The notes under the pieces are model-generated. The model was not told where the DNA came from and did no database searches. It saw nothing but the letters and a program-made list of their open reading frames with translations. From Larkinella sp. C7 (GTDB lineage Bacteria > Bacteroidota > Bacteroidia > Cytophagales > Spirosomataceae): a DNA stretch of 49,349 bases. The translations under genes and the position numbers were made by a program. Shown here in pieces: positions 32,413 through 41,932 of the stretch. How positions within the stretch are numbered: the stretch's first letter is position 1; each line of letters opens with the position of its first letter. Where the stretch lies: assembly GCF_006149005.1 (NCBI RefSeq), contig NZ_VBSL01000024.1, forward strand, positions 1 to 49,349, given 5' to 3'.

Positions 32413-33611
32413 GCCACCGTTTTTTTTCGGAATTTCTTGATTCGGTGAAACGTCAGGAAGTTGGCATCGTGGTTGTTGTGCGCCCCGCCCAAGCCGTCAT
32501 CATACGCCGTGCGCGATAGCAGAATGATGTCTTTTCCTTCAAACAGCCAGTCAACGTACTGAAAACCGTGTTTGGCAACGTCGGGGTGCTGCAACACGAC
32601 CTGGCGTAATTCCCAGGTTTTCAGGTCTTTCGAGCTACACAATGCCTGCGTATTCCGCAAGCTGGCCGGGTTTTTTCCGGCATTGGCCTGCTTGAATTCC
32701 TGCGGAATGTAATTCGTCAGCGTCCAGTAGAGCTTTGATGTCGGATCATACCGAATCGTAAATTTCTTGCTGCCGCCAGGAAACGGCACAAAACCGGTGC
32801 TGACATCGAACACAGCGGTTTTGCCATCCGGGCTGATTTTTACAAAAGCGGCTTTCTCGTCCAGTGAGGCTTTGTGATCGACACGCAGAATATCCAGCAT
32901 TTCACCGCTAGGACTCAAAACCGCATTGCCTTCGATCCAGCCGCCGAAACCGTTGTTCAGATACGTCGAATCATACCGCAGCACATTGCTGCTGGTCCAG
33001 TTCGCGGCTTTCATCGGGTCGGCCTCCAGCGGCATCGACAGCATGAAAGCGCCGTAGCGTTTACCCCACTTTTTGATCGGTCCCATCGCGTCTTCCATCG
33101 CCCGCCAGAGCCGCCCGTCGTGTTCCAGAAACGGCACCGGGGCGCAGTGGTATTCGCCCGCCAGCAACAGGCCGTGGTCGCCGTCGGTCGGGTTGGTCCA
33201 GGTCACGCCGTTGTCGTCGGATTTCCGGATGATCGTGTTTCCGTGGTGTTTGTCGGTTCCGAAGAAATACAAACCGTTGCGGTGGACGTAGAGTTTTGAC
33301 CAGAACTGTCCGTTGATTTCCGCGATCTGCGTCCAGGTTTTGCCTTTGTCGGTCGAGCGATAAATCCGCGAATTGGGTTTCACGAACTCATTGGATTGAG
33401 GGCCGAACAGGTCGTGGGACGCCAGGTAATCGCCATTGGGCAACACGCAAAGGCTGGGCGAACCGATGTACAGCCCGGAAGACGCCGGACTGTGTGTAAC
33501 GATCACTCCCGGCACCCGGGAGAAGTCGGGCGTTTGCCCAACTCCGTTCCCAGGCAACGAAAGGAAAAGAATAGCGTATACAAGAAGGAATTTGAGTCTA
33601 CCGGCAGTCAT
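32403..33611 (-). CDS. Sialidase-like (BNR repeat) secreted protein
   Basis: A 402-residue protein with signal peptide (FLLVYAILFLSLPGNGVGQ). Two Asp-box motifs are visible, SRIYRSTDKGKTWTQIAE and IIRKSDDNGVTWTNP, and a third looser one near KDLKTWEL. The fold is a six-bladed propeller as in exo-alpha-sialidases and other glycoside-acting enzymes. I do not see the arginine triad clearly, so sialidase activity is not assured. It is the last gene of the minus-strand run SusC-SusD-FAD oxidoreductase-this gene, and would act in the periplasm or on the surface on the same glycan. Confidence 0.82.
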   Translation of the reverse strand: MTAGRLKFLLVYAILFLSLPGNGVGQTPDFSRVPGVIVTHSPASSGLYIGSPSLCVLPNGDYLASHDLFGPQSNEFVKPNSRIYRSTDKGKTWTQIAEINGQFWSKLYVHRNGLYFFGTDKHHGNTIIRKSDDNGVTWTNPTDGDHGLLLAGEYHCAPVPFLEHDGRLWRAMEDAMGPIKKWGKRYGAFMLSMPLEADPMKAANWTSSNVLRYDSTYLNNGFGGWIEGNAVLSPSGEMLDILRVDHKASLDEKAAFVKISPDGKTAVFDVSTGFVPFPGGSKKFTIRYDPTSKLYWTLTNYIPQEFKQANAGKNPASLRNTQALCSSKDLKTWELRQVVLQHPDVAKHGFQYVDWLFEGKDIILLSRTAYDDGLGGAHNNHDANFLTFHRIKKFRKKTVASL

Positions 33612-33639
33612 GTACCAGAAAGGCCCGAAGACCGTTTTT

Positions 33640-35286
33640 TTACTTAGCGGGTGCGTCGGTCTTTTCGAGCAGAATCACCTGCCGGTCAGCCAGCAACCGT
33701 TCCCGTAGTTTGGGGTATGAAACCTGCTGAACGGCCACGCGTTTTTCATTCGCCAGCACGGCCGCCGTGCCACAGGCCTGCCCCAGGGCCATGAAGGTGA
33801 ATTCGATCCGAATGGCTCCGTAAGCAATATGGCTGGACGACGGGCAGGAAGCCGACAGCAGATTAGTGCATTGCGAGGCTTTGGGCACCAGGGCCCGGTA
33901 TGAAATGGGTAACGGTTGCCAATCATGGCCGCCAAACACAAATCCTTCATTATACGCAAAGCCCTCTTTTACGAGGGTACGAACATTGTGTACGTCGGGA
34001 GGCCAATAGGCCAGGGCCACCGGGTCTTCAACCGGCGTCGGGCTGTCTTTTTTGACATGGTGTTCCGTAATCACGTAGTCGGATACCATCCGGCGGGCAT
34101 CGCGTACGTAGAATATCCGGGGCCAGCCGCCATTGTCGGTAAATTCATCCCTGGCAAGTCCCCATTGCGACCAGTTTTTTTGCAGATCGGGATCCAGTCG
34201 GCCAATTTCGGGATCCGTTGCCAAAAAGTAGAAAAGTCCCAGCGTGTGATGCCGGTGGGAATCAATGATCTCCTTTCGTTTCTGGTACGTTCCCGCCGGA
34301 TACGCATAGTTCATCCCGTTCAGGTTGTGCGATACGTCCCGGCCCCCGTTAAAATCCGTCTTCTGATTCGGGATGTTCGCACCCGGGCGATACAACCGCC
34401 CGCCCGCTTTCAGATACCGTTCGAATAATTCGTACTTTTTTCGGTCATAGTTTGCCGGTTTCGGAAACGGAATTCGGTTCTCCGGCTTGTTGGTCAAACA
34501 GACTCTGAAACAATAGGCCTGGAGACGGTGGTCGCCTGAGCCAGGCTCTCCCAGCGGCTCGCCGGAGACCCCATAAATCACCCCGCTGGAGGGATCGCCC
34601 GGCACGTTGTACGGGTCTACCTTCACCGCAAACTGGTTGTGGTCCGTGTCGGCCCGAATGCCGTTTTTGGTTTCGTTATAAACACTGTTGGCTTCACGAC
34701 CGATGGCCGTACTGACCCCGGCCCGATCCAGCAAATCGCCCTCCAATGTCGCATCGATAAACGTTTTTCCGCGATACGTTTTTCCGTTGGTAAGTTTAAT
34801 GTGCTGGATGGCTGTACCTTTTTTCGAGACAGCCCCCGGTGTTTCCAGCAACTGGCTTTCATACACCACGACAATCTTATGCTCGGCGACCCAGTCCTTG
34901 ATTACCTGCTCGGCCACGTGCGGTTCGAAGCGCCAGATGTCTGCTTTTTTGGTTCTGGTACGCAGCACCTCTTCAAATTCATCGCTACGGCCATAGACTT
35001 TGACAATCCGCCGGTAAAATTCAAGGGCCAGGCCCCCAACGGCAGGGCTATTCTGAAAATCTTTTTGATTGTCGATATCCGTTCCGCCCAGCCCTTCGAC
35101 CATGATGCCCCCCAGATGCTTACCCGGTTCCAATACGACCACCGACTGCCCCATGCGCGCGACCTGAATGGCTGCCATGACCCCCGCTGGTGTTCCGCCA
35201 TACACGACGACATCATAGGTTTGTTGGGCCTGGGCTTTCCAGGAAAGCAGGAAAACCAGGACTAGGAGTTGTTTTCGAAAAGTCAT
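33640..35286 (-). CDS. Secreted FAD-dependent oxidoreductase (FAD_oxidored family)
   Basis: A 548-residue protein with signal peptide (QLLVLVFLLSWKAQAQ). The FAD-binding Rossmann motif follows immediately: DVVVYGGTPAGVMAAIQVAR, ending in VVVLEPGKHLGGIM. Further family features are TFIDATLEGDLLDRAGV and the C-terminal NLLSASCPSSSHIAYGAIRI. Members occur in many Bacteroidota glycan loci, sometimes annotated as xanthan lyase, with no firm activity. It sits 11 bp after the SusD gene and 28 bp before the sialidase-like gene, so it is part of the operon. Confidence 0.88.
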   Translation of the reverse strand: MTFRKQLLVLVFLLSWKAQAQQTYDVVVYGGTPAGVMAAIQVARMGQSVVVLEPGKHLGGIMVEGLGGTDIDNQKDFQNSPAVGGLALEFYRRIVKVYGRSDEFEEVLRTRTKKADIWRFEPHVAEQVIKDWVAEHKIVVVYESQLLETPGAVSKKGTAIQHIKLTNGKTYRGKTFIDATLEGDLLDRAGVSTAIGREANSVYNETKNGIRADTDHNQFAVKVDPYNVPGDPSSGVIYGVSGEPLGEPGSGDHRLQAYCFRVCLTNKPENRIPFPKPANYDRKKYELFERYLKAGGRLYRPGANIPNQKTDFNGGRDVSHNLNGMNYAYPAGTYQKRKEIIDSHRHHTLGLFYFLATDPEIGRLDPDLQKNWSQWGLARDEFTDNGGWPRIFYVRDARRMVSDYVITEHHVKKDSPTPVEDPVALAYWPPDVHNVRTLVKEGFAYNEGFVFGGHDWQPLPISYRALVPKASQCTNLLSASCPSSSHIAYGAIRIEFTFMALGQACGTAAVLANEKRVAVQQVSYPKLRERLLADRQVILLEKTDAPAK

Positions 35287-35297
35287 TGCGTTCGCGT

Positions 35298-36764
35298 TTA
35301 ATAGCCGTCATTTTGTTTTAAAGCCGAATTTGCATCCATTTCGCGTTGCGGAATGGGGAACAGGACGTTGGTTGCCTTGATGGCGGGACTCCGACCGTAC
35401 GACGTTTCGGCATTCACCGCATCCAGCAAACGTCCTGTCCGAACCAGATCGAACCGCCGGTTCGCTTCAAAGGCAAACTCAAGCCGGCGTTCCAGCAAAA
35501 CGGCATCCTTAAACTGCTGCCGGTTGAGACCACTCAGTGGTTGAAGGCCCGCCCGCACCCGCACCCGATTTATCGCAGCATAGGCCTCGGCATTCGGGCC
35601 GTTATTGGCTTCCGAGAGTGCCTCCGCATAGATCAGCAGAATATCCGAAAAGCGCTGGACACTAAAACTTTTTCCCCCTCCCCCGCTAACGGTAGCGGTT
35701 ATATCGGCCAATTTCCAGAACGACACGGCCCGGGCGGGATCGGCATCATCGGTCGACAGGGTAACGGCTGCTTTGGTCGTCGGATGAACATACGACGTCA
35801 GGAACGTGACTGCTTTGCGTTTATCGGCGGCCGTGTAGCTATCGAACAAGCTTTTGCTGACCCGAAAAATACCGCTGCCCGTACTCGGTACGATGGGCGC
35901 TCCACGCGGGGCATACCCCGTGGTAAAATTGTTGCCCGCCAGATCGGTGATGTACATGACTTCAAAAAGGGATTCTTTTCCACCCCGGTTTTTCAGGTCA
36001 AACACATCGGCATAATTGGCCCAGAGATCATAAATTCCTGAATCGATCACCTCTTTCGCCTTGGCAGCCGCCTGTGCCCAATACGGTGAGCTTGCATTGG
36101 CCCCCGCCCAGGTCAGATAGACTTTGGCCAGCAGGCCCTTCGCAGCACCCGATGTTGCCCGACCGATGTTGTTGCCCGTATAACTTTTAGGCAATACCGT
36201 TTCGGCTTCTTTCAGGTCGCTTTCAATCAGCTTATACACCTCATCGACCGAAGACCGTGCTGCGTTCACATTTTCCAGTGAAGTCGTTTCGGTGGTCACC
36301 AGCGGCACATCGCCAAAAAAACGGACCAACGTAAAATAGTGCATGGCCCGTAGAAATTTAGCTTCTCCAACGTAGCTTTTCCGGGTAGCCTCCTCCATCG
36401 GAATGGCCGGAACCCGGCTGATGACAAGATTGGATCGTTGAACGCCGGTATAGGCATTACTCCAGATGTTTCCGACAAACGTATTGGTCGAAATAAGGCC
36501 ATATCGCCACATCGCCACCCGGTCGGCATTCCCCGTCAGAAACGGAATGCCATCGTCGGCGGCAATCACATTCGGCGTAACGACAATTTCATCGCGGTAC
36601 ATTCCCCGCAACTGACCATACATACTCAACACCGCGGCCTCCGCATCGGAAGCCGTTTTGTAGTAGGTTCCGACCGATTGAGAACCGAGCGGATTCAAAT
36701 CCAGATCGGTCGAACAGGCCGTCAGGAAGCCGGTTATCAACAGAAGAAAAATAGAGAATCTCAT
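35298..36764 (-). CDS. SusD/RagB family outer membrane lipoprotein (pair 2)
   Basis: 488 residues with lipobox (LITGFLTAC, Cys17). Typical SusD features are LDLNPLGSQSVGTYYKTASD, FLRAMHYFTLVRFFGDVPLV, ARSSVDEVYKLIESDLKEAE, RATSGAAKGLLAKVYLTWAG and the C-terminal DAVLLERRLEFAFEANRRFD with LVRTGRL, then IPQREMDANSALKQNDGY. The full-length protein should cap the upstream SusC barrel and bind the glycan. It is 13 bp downstream of susC in the same operon. Confidence 0.95.
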   Translation of the reverse strand: MRFSIFLLLITGFLTACSTDLDLNPLGSQSVGTYYKTASDAEAAVLSMYGQLRGMYRDEIVVTPNVIAADDGIPFLTGNADRVAMWRYGLISTNTFVGNIWSNAYTGVQRSNLVISRVPAIPMEEATRKSYVGEAKFLRAMHYFTLVRFFGDVPLVTTETTSLENVNAARSSVDEVYKLIESDLKEAETVLPKSYTGNNIGRATSGAAKGLLAKVYLTWAGANASSPYWAQAAAKAKEVIDSGIYDLWANYADVFDLKNRGGKESLFEVMYITDLAGNNFTTGYAPRGAPIVPSTGSGIFRVSKSLFDSYTAADKRKAVTFLTSYVHPTTKAAVTLSTDDADPARAVSFWKLADITATVSGGGGKSFSVQRFSDILLIYAEALSEANNGPNAEAYAAINRVRVRAGLQPLSGLNRQQFKDAVLLERRLEFAFEANRRFDLVRTGRLLDAVNAETSYGRSPAIKATNVLFPIPQREMDANSALKQNDGY

Positions 36765-36777
36765 GATATAAAGGCGT

Positions 36778-39700
36778 TTAGAAGGTCAGGTTTAAACCAA
36801 CAAGAAGTGTTTTAGCTGCCGGATACCCCCCGTAATCCATCCCCTGGCTGATCGATGTAGTACCGAAGCGACTCACCTCCGGGTCATAGCCTTTGTAAGC
36901 TGTAAACGTGAGATAATTCTGGGCCGCTACGTATACTTTGGCATTCCGAACGGCAATTTTGTTCAGCAGCGCAGACGGCAGGTTGTAGCCCAGGGAAAGG
37001 TTTTTAAGCCGCAGATAGGCCCCATCTTCAATCTGGAATGTCGACAGAATCCGTTGACCACCCGTGAGCGTGGCCCGTGGAATTTCGTTGCTCGGGTTGG
37101 TTGGTGTCCAGCGGTTGACCACCTCCTCGGCCTGGTTGTTGTTTCCGTTCAGATTATACAGATCAAACCGCAGGTAATTCAGGATCTGATTTCCCGTAAC
37201 GCCCTGAAAAAAGACATTCAGCTCAAAGCCTTTAAACGTTACGGTATTGTTCAGCCCACCGAAGAGTTTAGGATACCCATTTCCGATGATGGTGCGGTCG
37301 TTGTCGTTAATCATTCCATCACCGTTCAGATCCCGGTATTTGATATCGCCCGGTTTCGCGGTTTTCTGGGCCGAATTGTCAATTTCCCCCTGGTTCTGGA
37401 AAATGCCGTCCATTACCCGTCCGTAGAAATTACCCAGCGCTTCACCCACTTTCAATAACACGGTGTTGGATACCTGAAGGTGACCGATTCCACTGCCCGT
37501 CGTAAATTCAGGGCGACCATCGAGGGTCAGAATTTTGTTGCTGTTGACGGCCATACTAAACTCAGTATTCCACCGGAAGCCTTTTCTGTCCATGTTGATC
37601 GTTGACAACGCTAGTTCCAGGCCCCGGTTTTCTACCTTGCCAATGTTCCGGAGGGCCGTGCTATAGCCGGTCGTTTGGGGAATATTAACCGAAAACAACA
37701 AATCAGAAGTCGTTTTGATGTAATAATCAGCGGTAAACTGAATCCGGTTATTCAATAAGCCAACATCAAGCCCTACGTCAAACTGGGCATTCTTTTCCCA
37801 ACGCAAATCCAGATTACTGATGGCCGTGGGGGTCCACCCAGTCCGCAAAACGGGAGAAGCTCCGCCCAGGATCGCCGTACTGACGCCCAACCCCGATAAA
37901 TACTGATAATCGCCAATGGCCTGATTCCCGCTCAGGCCATAACTGGTCCGGAGCTTGAGGTCGGTCAATACCTTCTGATTTTGTAGGAATTTTTCATTGA
38001 TAATGCGCCAGGCCAAGGCTCCCGACGGGAAAAATCCGTACTTATTGTTGGTTCCAAACCGCGACGATCCATCGCGTCGAGCGGTAAGCGTAAGCAGAAA
38101 GCGATCATCATAGTTGTAGTTCAGGCGGGCCAGATACGAAACCAGCGCCCAATCGCTCGCCGATGAGGATGGAGTTTGCAGCGTAGCTCCGGCCCCCAGA
38201 TTGTTGAACTGGGCAAAGTCGTCGGTAAAGTTGACAGCACTCGCCGTAATTCCTTCGTTATGATATCCTTGCGTAGTATACCCGATCAGGGCGTTCAGGG
38301 TGTGTTTCGGGATAATGGTTCGGGTGTACGACAGCGTATTTTCGTTGAGCCAATTCAGATTAAAGCCCGAATTGACGGAAGCACTTCCGTTGGAGGTAGC
38401 GCCCAGACGAATCTTCCGGGTAGCATAATAGTTTGATTTCGTATTCAGGATGTCGGCCCCCCAACTCGTGCGGAACGTCAATCCCTCGGCCAGCTTTATA
38501 TCGGCAAACACATTTCCCAGCAGCCGGGTGTTCAGATTCTGGTCGGTGATTTCGTTCACCAGCCCCACCGGATTATCGACCAGATTGCCGTTTAAAGAAC
38601 CCTGATCCAGATAATAGCTGCCTGCGCTATTGTAAACCGGAAAAACCGGCGCGTAGTTGATCGCCGATGTCGTAACGCCACTGTTAATCCCGCCGTCGGT
38701 TTCCGTCCGGGCTGCATTCGATTTGGTGTAGGCGCCCTGCATCGATAAACCGATCTTCAGCCACGACTTTACGTCACGATCCAGATTGGCACGAAGCGTA
38801 AAGCGTTTAAAATACGAGTTTTTGACGATGCCCTGCTGGTCGTAATAACTTCCCGATATCGCGTACCGGGTTTTCGTTTCGCCCCCCGTGAAGCTCATCT
38901 GATAGCTCTGGATAGGTGCCTCCCGAAACACTTCCTTCTGCCAGTCGGTGCCTTCGCCCAGCGACGCCGGCAATGGACGGTCGGCCGAAGAACCGTCGAA
39001 ATAGGCCGTGCTGCCGCCCTTGATCCGGGCTTCGTTGATAAATTCAGCATATTCCCGGGCATTCATTAGCGGAACGCTCCGACGGACCGACTGAACACCG
39101 TAGTAACTCTCAAAATTGACCCTTGATTGTCCTTCTTTGCCGCGCTTGGTGGTAACCATAACGACCCCATTGGAGCCCCGCGAGCCGTAGATAGCCGTCG
39201 CCGAGGCATCTTTTAATATTTCAATGGATTCGATATCATTGGGATTGATGGAGTTCAGATTACCGGTTGGGTAGCCATCAATCACATACAGTGGTTCATT
39301 CCCCGCATTTACCGAACCCGTTCCCCGGATACGGACCGTTGTTGAGCCACCGGGCTGGGCCGAATTGGTGGTCACATGCACACCGGCCACCCGGCCCTGC
39401 ATGGCCCGATCCAGGGCCACGATGGGCGTCGCTTTGATGTTTTCTTCGCCCACTTTGGCCACCGAACCTGTCAGATCGGAACGTTTCACGGTTCCGTAGC
39501 CGACCACGACGACTTCGTTGAGTGATTTTTCGTCCGCTTCCAGCCGAACCTTTAGGGTCGATTGTGAACCAACGGTTATTTCCTGATTTCTGTAACCCAC
39601 AAAACTGAACACCAGAACCGCCGAATTATCGGGCACCGCCAGCCGGAATGCGCCTTTGCTATCGGTTGCCGTGCCGCGTTGCGTGCCTTTCAGCAACACA

Positions 39701-40203
39701 CTGACGCCCGGCAATCCTTCGCCTTTTTCGTCTGTCACCGTACCCGTAACGGGTATCTCTGCCATCAGGGCTGGCGCTTCCAGCGTCGTTTCTTCGGGCA
39801 ACACCGCGCTGGTCGGTTCTTTTTTCAGCACGATGTAATTGCCCGAAACCTGGTAGGTGATGTTCAGCGGTTTCAGCAGACGATTCAGTACCACCTCCAG
39901 CCGGTCGTTTTCGGCCCGGAGTGTCACTTTATTACCGACCGAAATGAGTTGCGGAACGTACGTAAATTTTACGTTCGCGGCTTTCTCCAATCGGTTCAGA
40001 ATGGTCCGTAAGTCCTTGTTTTCCAGTTGAACAGAGATCGATCGATTGAGCAGCTCCTGCGCCATTCCATTTCGGGCCAGGGTCAGCCCGGCAAAGACTA
40101 CGGCCAGCACCAACTGTACGCAAGTAATCTTCATAATCTGGCAAAGAGTTGGGGAATAATCCCGCAGTTTTTTCATACTTTTAGCAGTGTTTTTGTTCAA
40201 CAT
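36778..40203 (-). CDS. SusC/RagA family TonB-linked outer membrane protein with STN domain (pair 2)
   Basis: A 1141-residue receptor. Signal region KITCVQLVLAVVFAGLTLA; then a secretin/TonB short N-terminal (STN) domain, about residues 50-115 (LNRSISVQLENKDLRTILNR; YVPQLISVGNKVTLRAENDR); a carboxypeptidase regulatory-like domain (GTVTDEKGEGLPGVSVLLKG); the signature LNEVVVVGYGTVKRSDLTGS (about residue 228); a plug with NEPLYVIDGYPTGNLNSINP and a barrel ending GLNLTF. The STN domain signals occupancy to FecR, which controls an ECF sigma. FecR lies directly upstream, so this is a signalling transporter importing the product of the locus. Confidence 0.96.
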   Translation of the reverse strand: MLNKNTAKSMKKLRDYSPTLCQIMKITCVQLVLAVVFAGLTLARNGMAQELLNRSISVQLENKDLRTILNRLEKAANVKFTYVPQLISVGNKVTLRAENDRLEVVLNRLLKPLNITYQVSGNYIVLKKEPTSAVLPEETTLEAPALMAEIPVTGTVTDEKGEGLPGVSVLLKGTQRGTATDSKGAFRLAVPDNSAVLVFSFVGYRNQEITVGSQSTLKVRLEADEKSLNEVVVVGYGTVKRSDLTGSVAKVGEENIKATPIVALDRAMQGRVAGVHVTTNSAQPGGSTTVRIRGTGSVNAGNEPLYVIDGYPTGNLNSINPNDIESIEILKDASATAIYGSRGSNGVVMVTTKRGKEGQSRVNFESYYGVQSVRRSVPLMNAREYAEFINEARIKGGSTAYFDGSSADRPLPASLGEGTDWQKEVFREAPIQSYQMSFTGGETKTRYAISGSYYDQQGIVKNSYFKRFTLRANLDRDVKSWLKIGLSMQGAYTKSNAARTETDGGINSGVTTSAINYAPVFPVYNSAGSYYLDQGSLNGNLVDNPVGLVNEITDQNLNTRLLGNVFADIKLAEGLTFRTSWGADILNTKSNYYATRKIRLGATSNGSASVNSGFNLNWLNENTLSYTRTIIPKHTLNALIGYTTQGYHNEGITASAVNFTDDFAQFNNLGAGATLQTPSSSASDWALVSYLARLNYNYDDRFLLTLTARRDGSSRFGTNNKYGFFPSGALAWRIINEKFLQNQKVLTDLKLRTSYGLSGNQAIGDYQYLSGLGVSTAILGGASPVLRTGWTPTAISNLDLRWEKNAQFDVGLDVGLLNNRIQFTADYYIKTTSDLLFSVNIPQTTGYSTALRNIGKVENRGLELALSTINMDRKGFRWNTEFSMAVNSNKILTLDGRPEFTTGSGIGHLQVSNTVLLKVGEALGNFYGRVMDGIFQNQGEIDNSAQKTAKPGDIKYRDLNGDGMINDNDRTIIGNGYPKLFGGLNNTVTFKGFELNVFFQGVTGNQILNYLRFDLYNLNGNNNQAEEVVNRWTPTNPSNEIPRATLTGGQRILSTFQIEDGAYLRLKNLSLGYNLPSALLNKIAVRNAKVYVAAQNYLTFTAYKGYDPEVSRFGTTSISQGMDYGGYPAAKTLLVGLNLTF

Positions 40204-40301
40204 TTTTCAGAAGTGGAGGCAAAAACAATCCCCGTCCCCGTTTTTCAGGGTAGTCGCAATACCGGTAAAGCAAGGGAGGGCACTGATTCGCCGGGATGAT
40301 G

Positions 40302-40330
40302 GAGCCGTACTGGTCGCAACAGTACGGTTC
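40302..40330. promoter_or_regulatory. Hairpin in the fecR-susC gap
   Basis: CCGTACTG (40305-40312) pairs with CAGTACGG (40320-40327) around a 7-nt loop, and three further pairs extend the stem. It lies 99 bp upstream of susC and 131 bp after fecR. There is no strong T run in the direction of transcription, so it may be a leader structure or a weak terminator. Confidence 0.45.
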
Positions 40331-40460
40331 TGTTCCGGCTTTTTTCATCAACAGGTCAGTGTTTCTTCATGCAATCAGGGTTTAAGATTCAGTTATGAGT
40401 TATTTGTACTATTTTATTTTTTAGCATCCCAATAACGCAACCGCATCACTCATTCAGGAT

Positions 40461-41603
40461 TTATTCCGTTGGTTGGCAGCCTTTTCCAGTTACCACAATT
40501 TTTGCATCCCAGACTTCATAGGTAGCGTCGATGGTCTGGCAGATGATGTCGAGTTTTCGGAACAGCGGTTCGTCGCCCAGCGGGGCGGTCAGGTTGCAGC
40601 TTTTCAACGTCTTCGCATCATAGACAATCGACACGCCATACGAAGTTTCCAGCGTTTTGAACACTTCCGCAACCGGCGTATTTTCAAAAATAAAGTTCTG
40701 GTTGTGTTCGGGCGTTTTGATCAGCACCGGAGCTTCCACGAGTTTGCGGGTCAGCCGGTCGCTGTCGGTATCGAAAAAGGCCTGCTGGTTGGGGGTTAAC
40801 AAGATCGCTCCCGCCGGTTGCCCGGTTTCGGGCTGGTTTCGATCAAGCGATTTGATCGGAAAAACCGCTACTTTCCCAGTTCGCACAATGACCGTTACGC
40901 CCCTGGCTTCCTCCAGCGCCCGAACCACAAAACTGGTTCCGATCACTTTGGTAACCAATCCATTGGCATATACCATGAAGGGTTTTTCCGGATTTTTGGA
41001 GACCTCAAAAAATCCTTCGCCCGACAAATACACTTCCCGTTTTTCGCCCGTAAACGTGGCCGTGTAACTCACCCGGCTACCGGGTTGCAAGACCACCGTG
41101 CTGCCTTCTTCAAACCGGACGGTCAGCGGTTGCGGGGTGTTGTTTATTTTTTCGATCAGATCAATCTTCGATTGAGCAACCAGTCCGGAATAGGTTCCCG
41201 GCTGTTCGGCCAGTTTGGACCGCAGCATATACCACCAGCCTATTCCCACCAGCAACACTACAGCAGCCGCCAGCTGGAACCAGTTCGGGCGTCTGATTTT
41301 TGGCCAAACCCAGCGGTTTTCATCATCGGCGTCCGGTTGTTCCTCCAGCCCGGGTAAACCGGTGGTGCGGTGCTCGATGGCGGCCCACATCCGTCGTCCC
41401 TGCGCTTCCGTGGGCATGGTCTGCACCTGCGAAACGGCCTGCAACAGTGAACGGGCCGTCAGAATAACCGTGTTTTTTTCCGGATGCTCAGCCAGAAATC
41501 CCTGCCAGAACGAATCGGTTTCGGCATCGGGTGCCAGCACCCAGCGTCGGAAAAAATCATCTTCAGCAAAGTCTTCGGTGGTATAATCCGTATAGGCATT
41601 CAT
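40461..41603 (-). CDS. FecR family anti-sigma/signal-transducing protein
   Basis: 380 residues from the ATG at 41603 (the frame is open for 147 bp further upstream, but without conserved sequence). Cytosolic N-terminal part (DFFRRWVLAPDAETDSFWQG), one membrane helix at about residues 108-125 (LAAAVVLLVGIGWWYML), then the periplasmic FecR domain (TVVLQPGSRVSYTATFTGEK; REVYLSGEGFFEVSKNPEKP; VKVIGTSFVVRALEE) and a C-terminal STN-like DUF4974 region (FIFENTPVAEVFKTLETSYG). It relays the state of the STN-bearing SusC to the ECF sigma factor. An unrelated hydrolase gene separates it from that sigma gene. Confidence 0.94.
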   Translation of the reverse strand: MNAYTDYTTEDFAEDDFFRRWVLAPDAETDSFWQGFLAEHPEKNTVILTARSLLQAVSQVQTMPTEAQGRRMWAAIEHRTTGLPGLEEQPDADDENRWVWPKIRRPNWFQLAAAVVLLVGIGWWYMLRSKLAEQPGTYSGLVAQSKIDLIEKINNTPQPLTVRFEEGSTVVLQPGSRVSYTATFTGEKREVYLSGEGFFEVSKNPEKPFMVYANGLVTKVIGTSFVVRALEEARGVTVIVRTGKVAVFPIKSLDRNQPETGQPAGAILLTPNQQAFFDTDSDRLTRKLVEAPVLIKTPEHNQNFIFENTPVAEVFKTLETSYGVSIVYDAKTLKSCNLTAPLGDEPLFRKLDIICQTIDATYEVWDAKIVVTGKGCQPTE

Positions 41604-41633
41604 TGCATCCGGGCAATAAAATAGATGAATATT

Positions 41634-41656
41634 CCGCTCTCTTCTACCAAGAGCGG
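41634..41656. promoter_or_regulatory. Inverted repeat CCGCTCT/AGAGCGG before fecR
   Basis: CCGCTCT (41634-41640) and AGAGCGG (41650-41656) with a 9-nt spacer, about 30 bp upstream of the fecR start. Possible operator or leader hairpin. Confidence 0.3.
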
Positions 41657-41743
41657 TGAAATGGCGAAGTGTCCCCTCCTTTTCTGATTTTTTTATTTTG
41701 ACTCTGGATTTACGCGTTGGATTACGGACAATGTAATTGCACC

Positions 41744-41767
41744 AGCCCACGATTTGAATCGTGGGCT
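41744..41767. repeat. REP-like hairpin AGCCCACGAT-ttga-ATCGTGGGCT
   Basis: A perfect 10-bp stem with a 4-nt loop between the serine hydrolase and fecR. The compact stem resembles REP-type hairpins associated with IS200/IS605-like transposases, as far as I recall, but it could simply be the terminator of the hydrolase gene. No T run follows. Confidence 0.55.
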
Positions 41768-41932
41768 CGGTTGAAGGGCGTTCGTATGCGAGTGTGAAGC
41801 GGTATTGAAAGCCGATTGAAGAAGCGTCTAAAGCATCTGTGGTAATTTTCAGCAGAACTGTGCCCCTTTTCAGTACGTGCTACCTTCTGATTCGAGTGAG
41901 TAAAACCGCTTGAAAGACAAATAGGGCCTTCA

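Larger units (their letters stand above)
41604..41932. other. Gene-free spacer upstream of fecR with two hairpins
   Basis: A 329-bp gap between the serine hydrolase stop and the fecR start. Two inverted repeats are listed separately (41634-41656 and 41744-41767). No conserved protein is readable, apart from the non-conserved upstream extension of the fecR frame. Confidence 0.6.
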
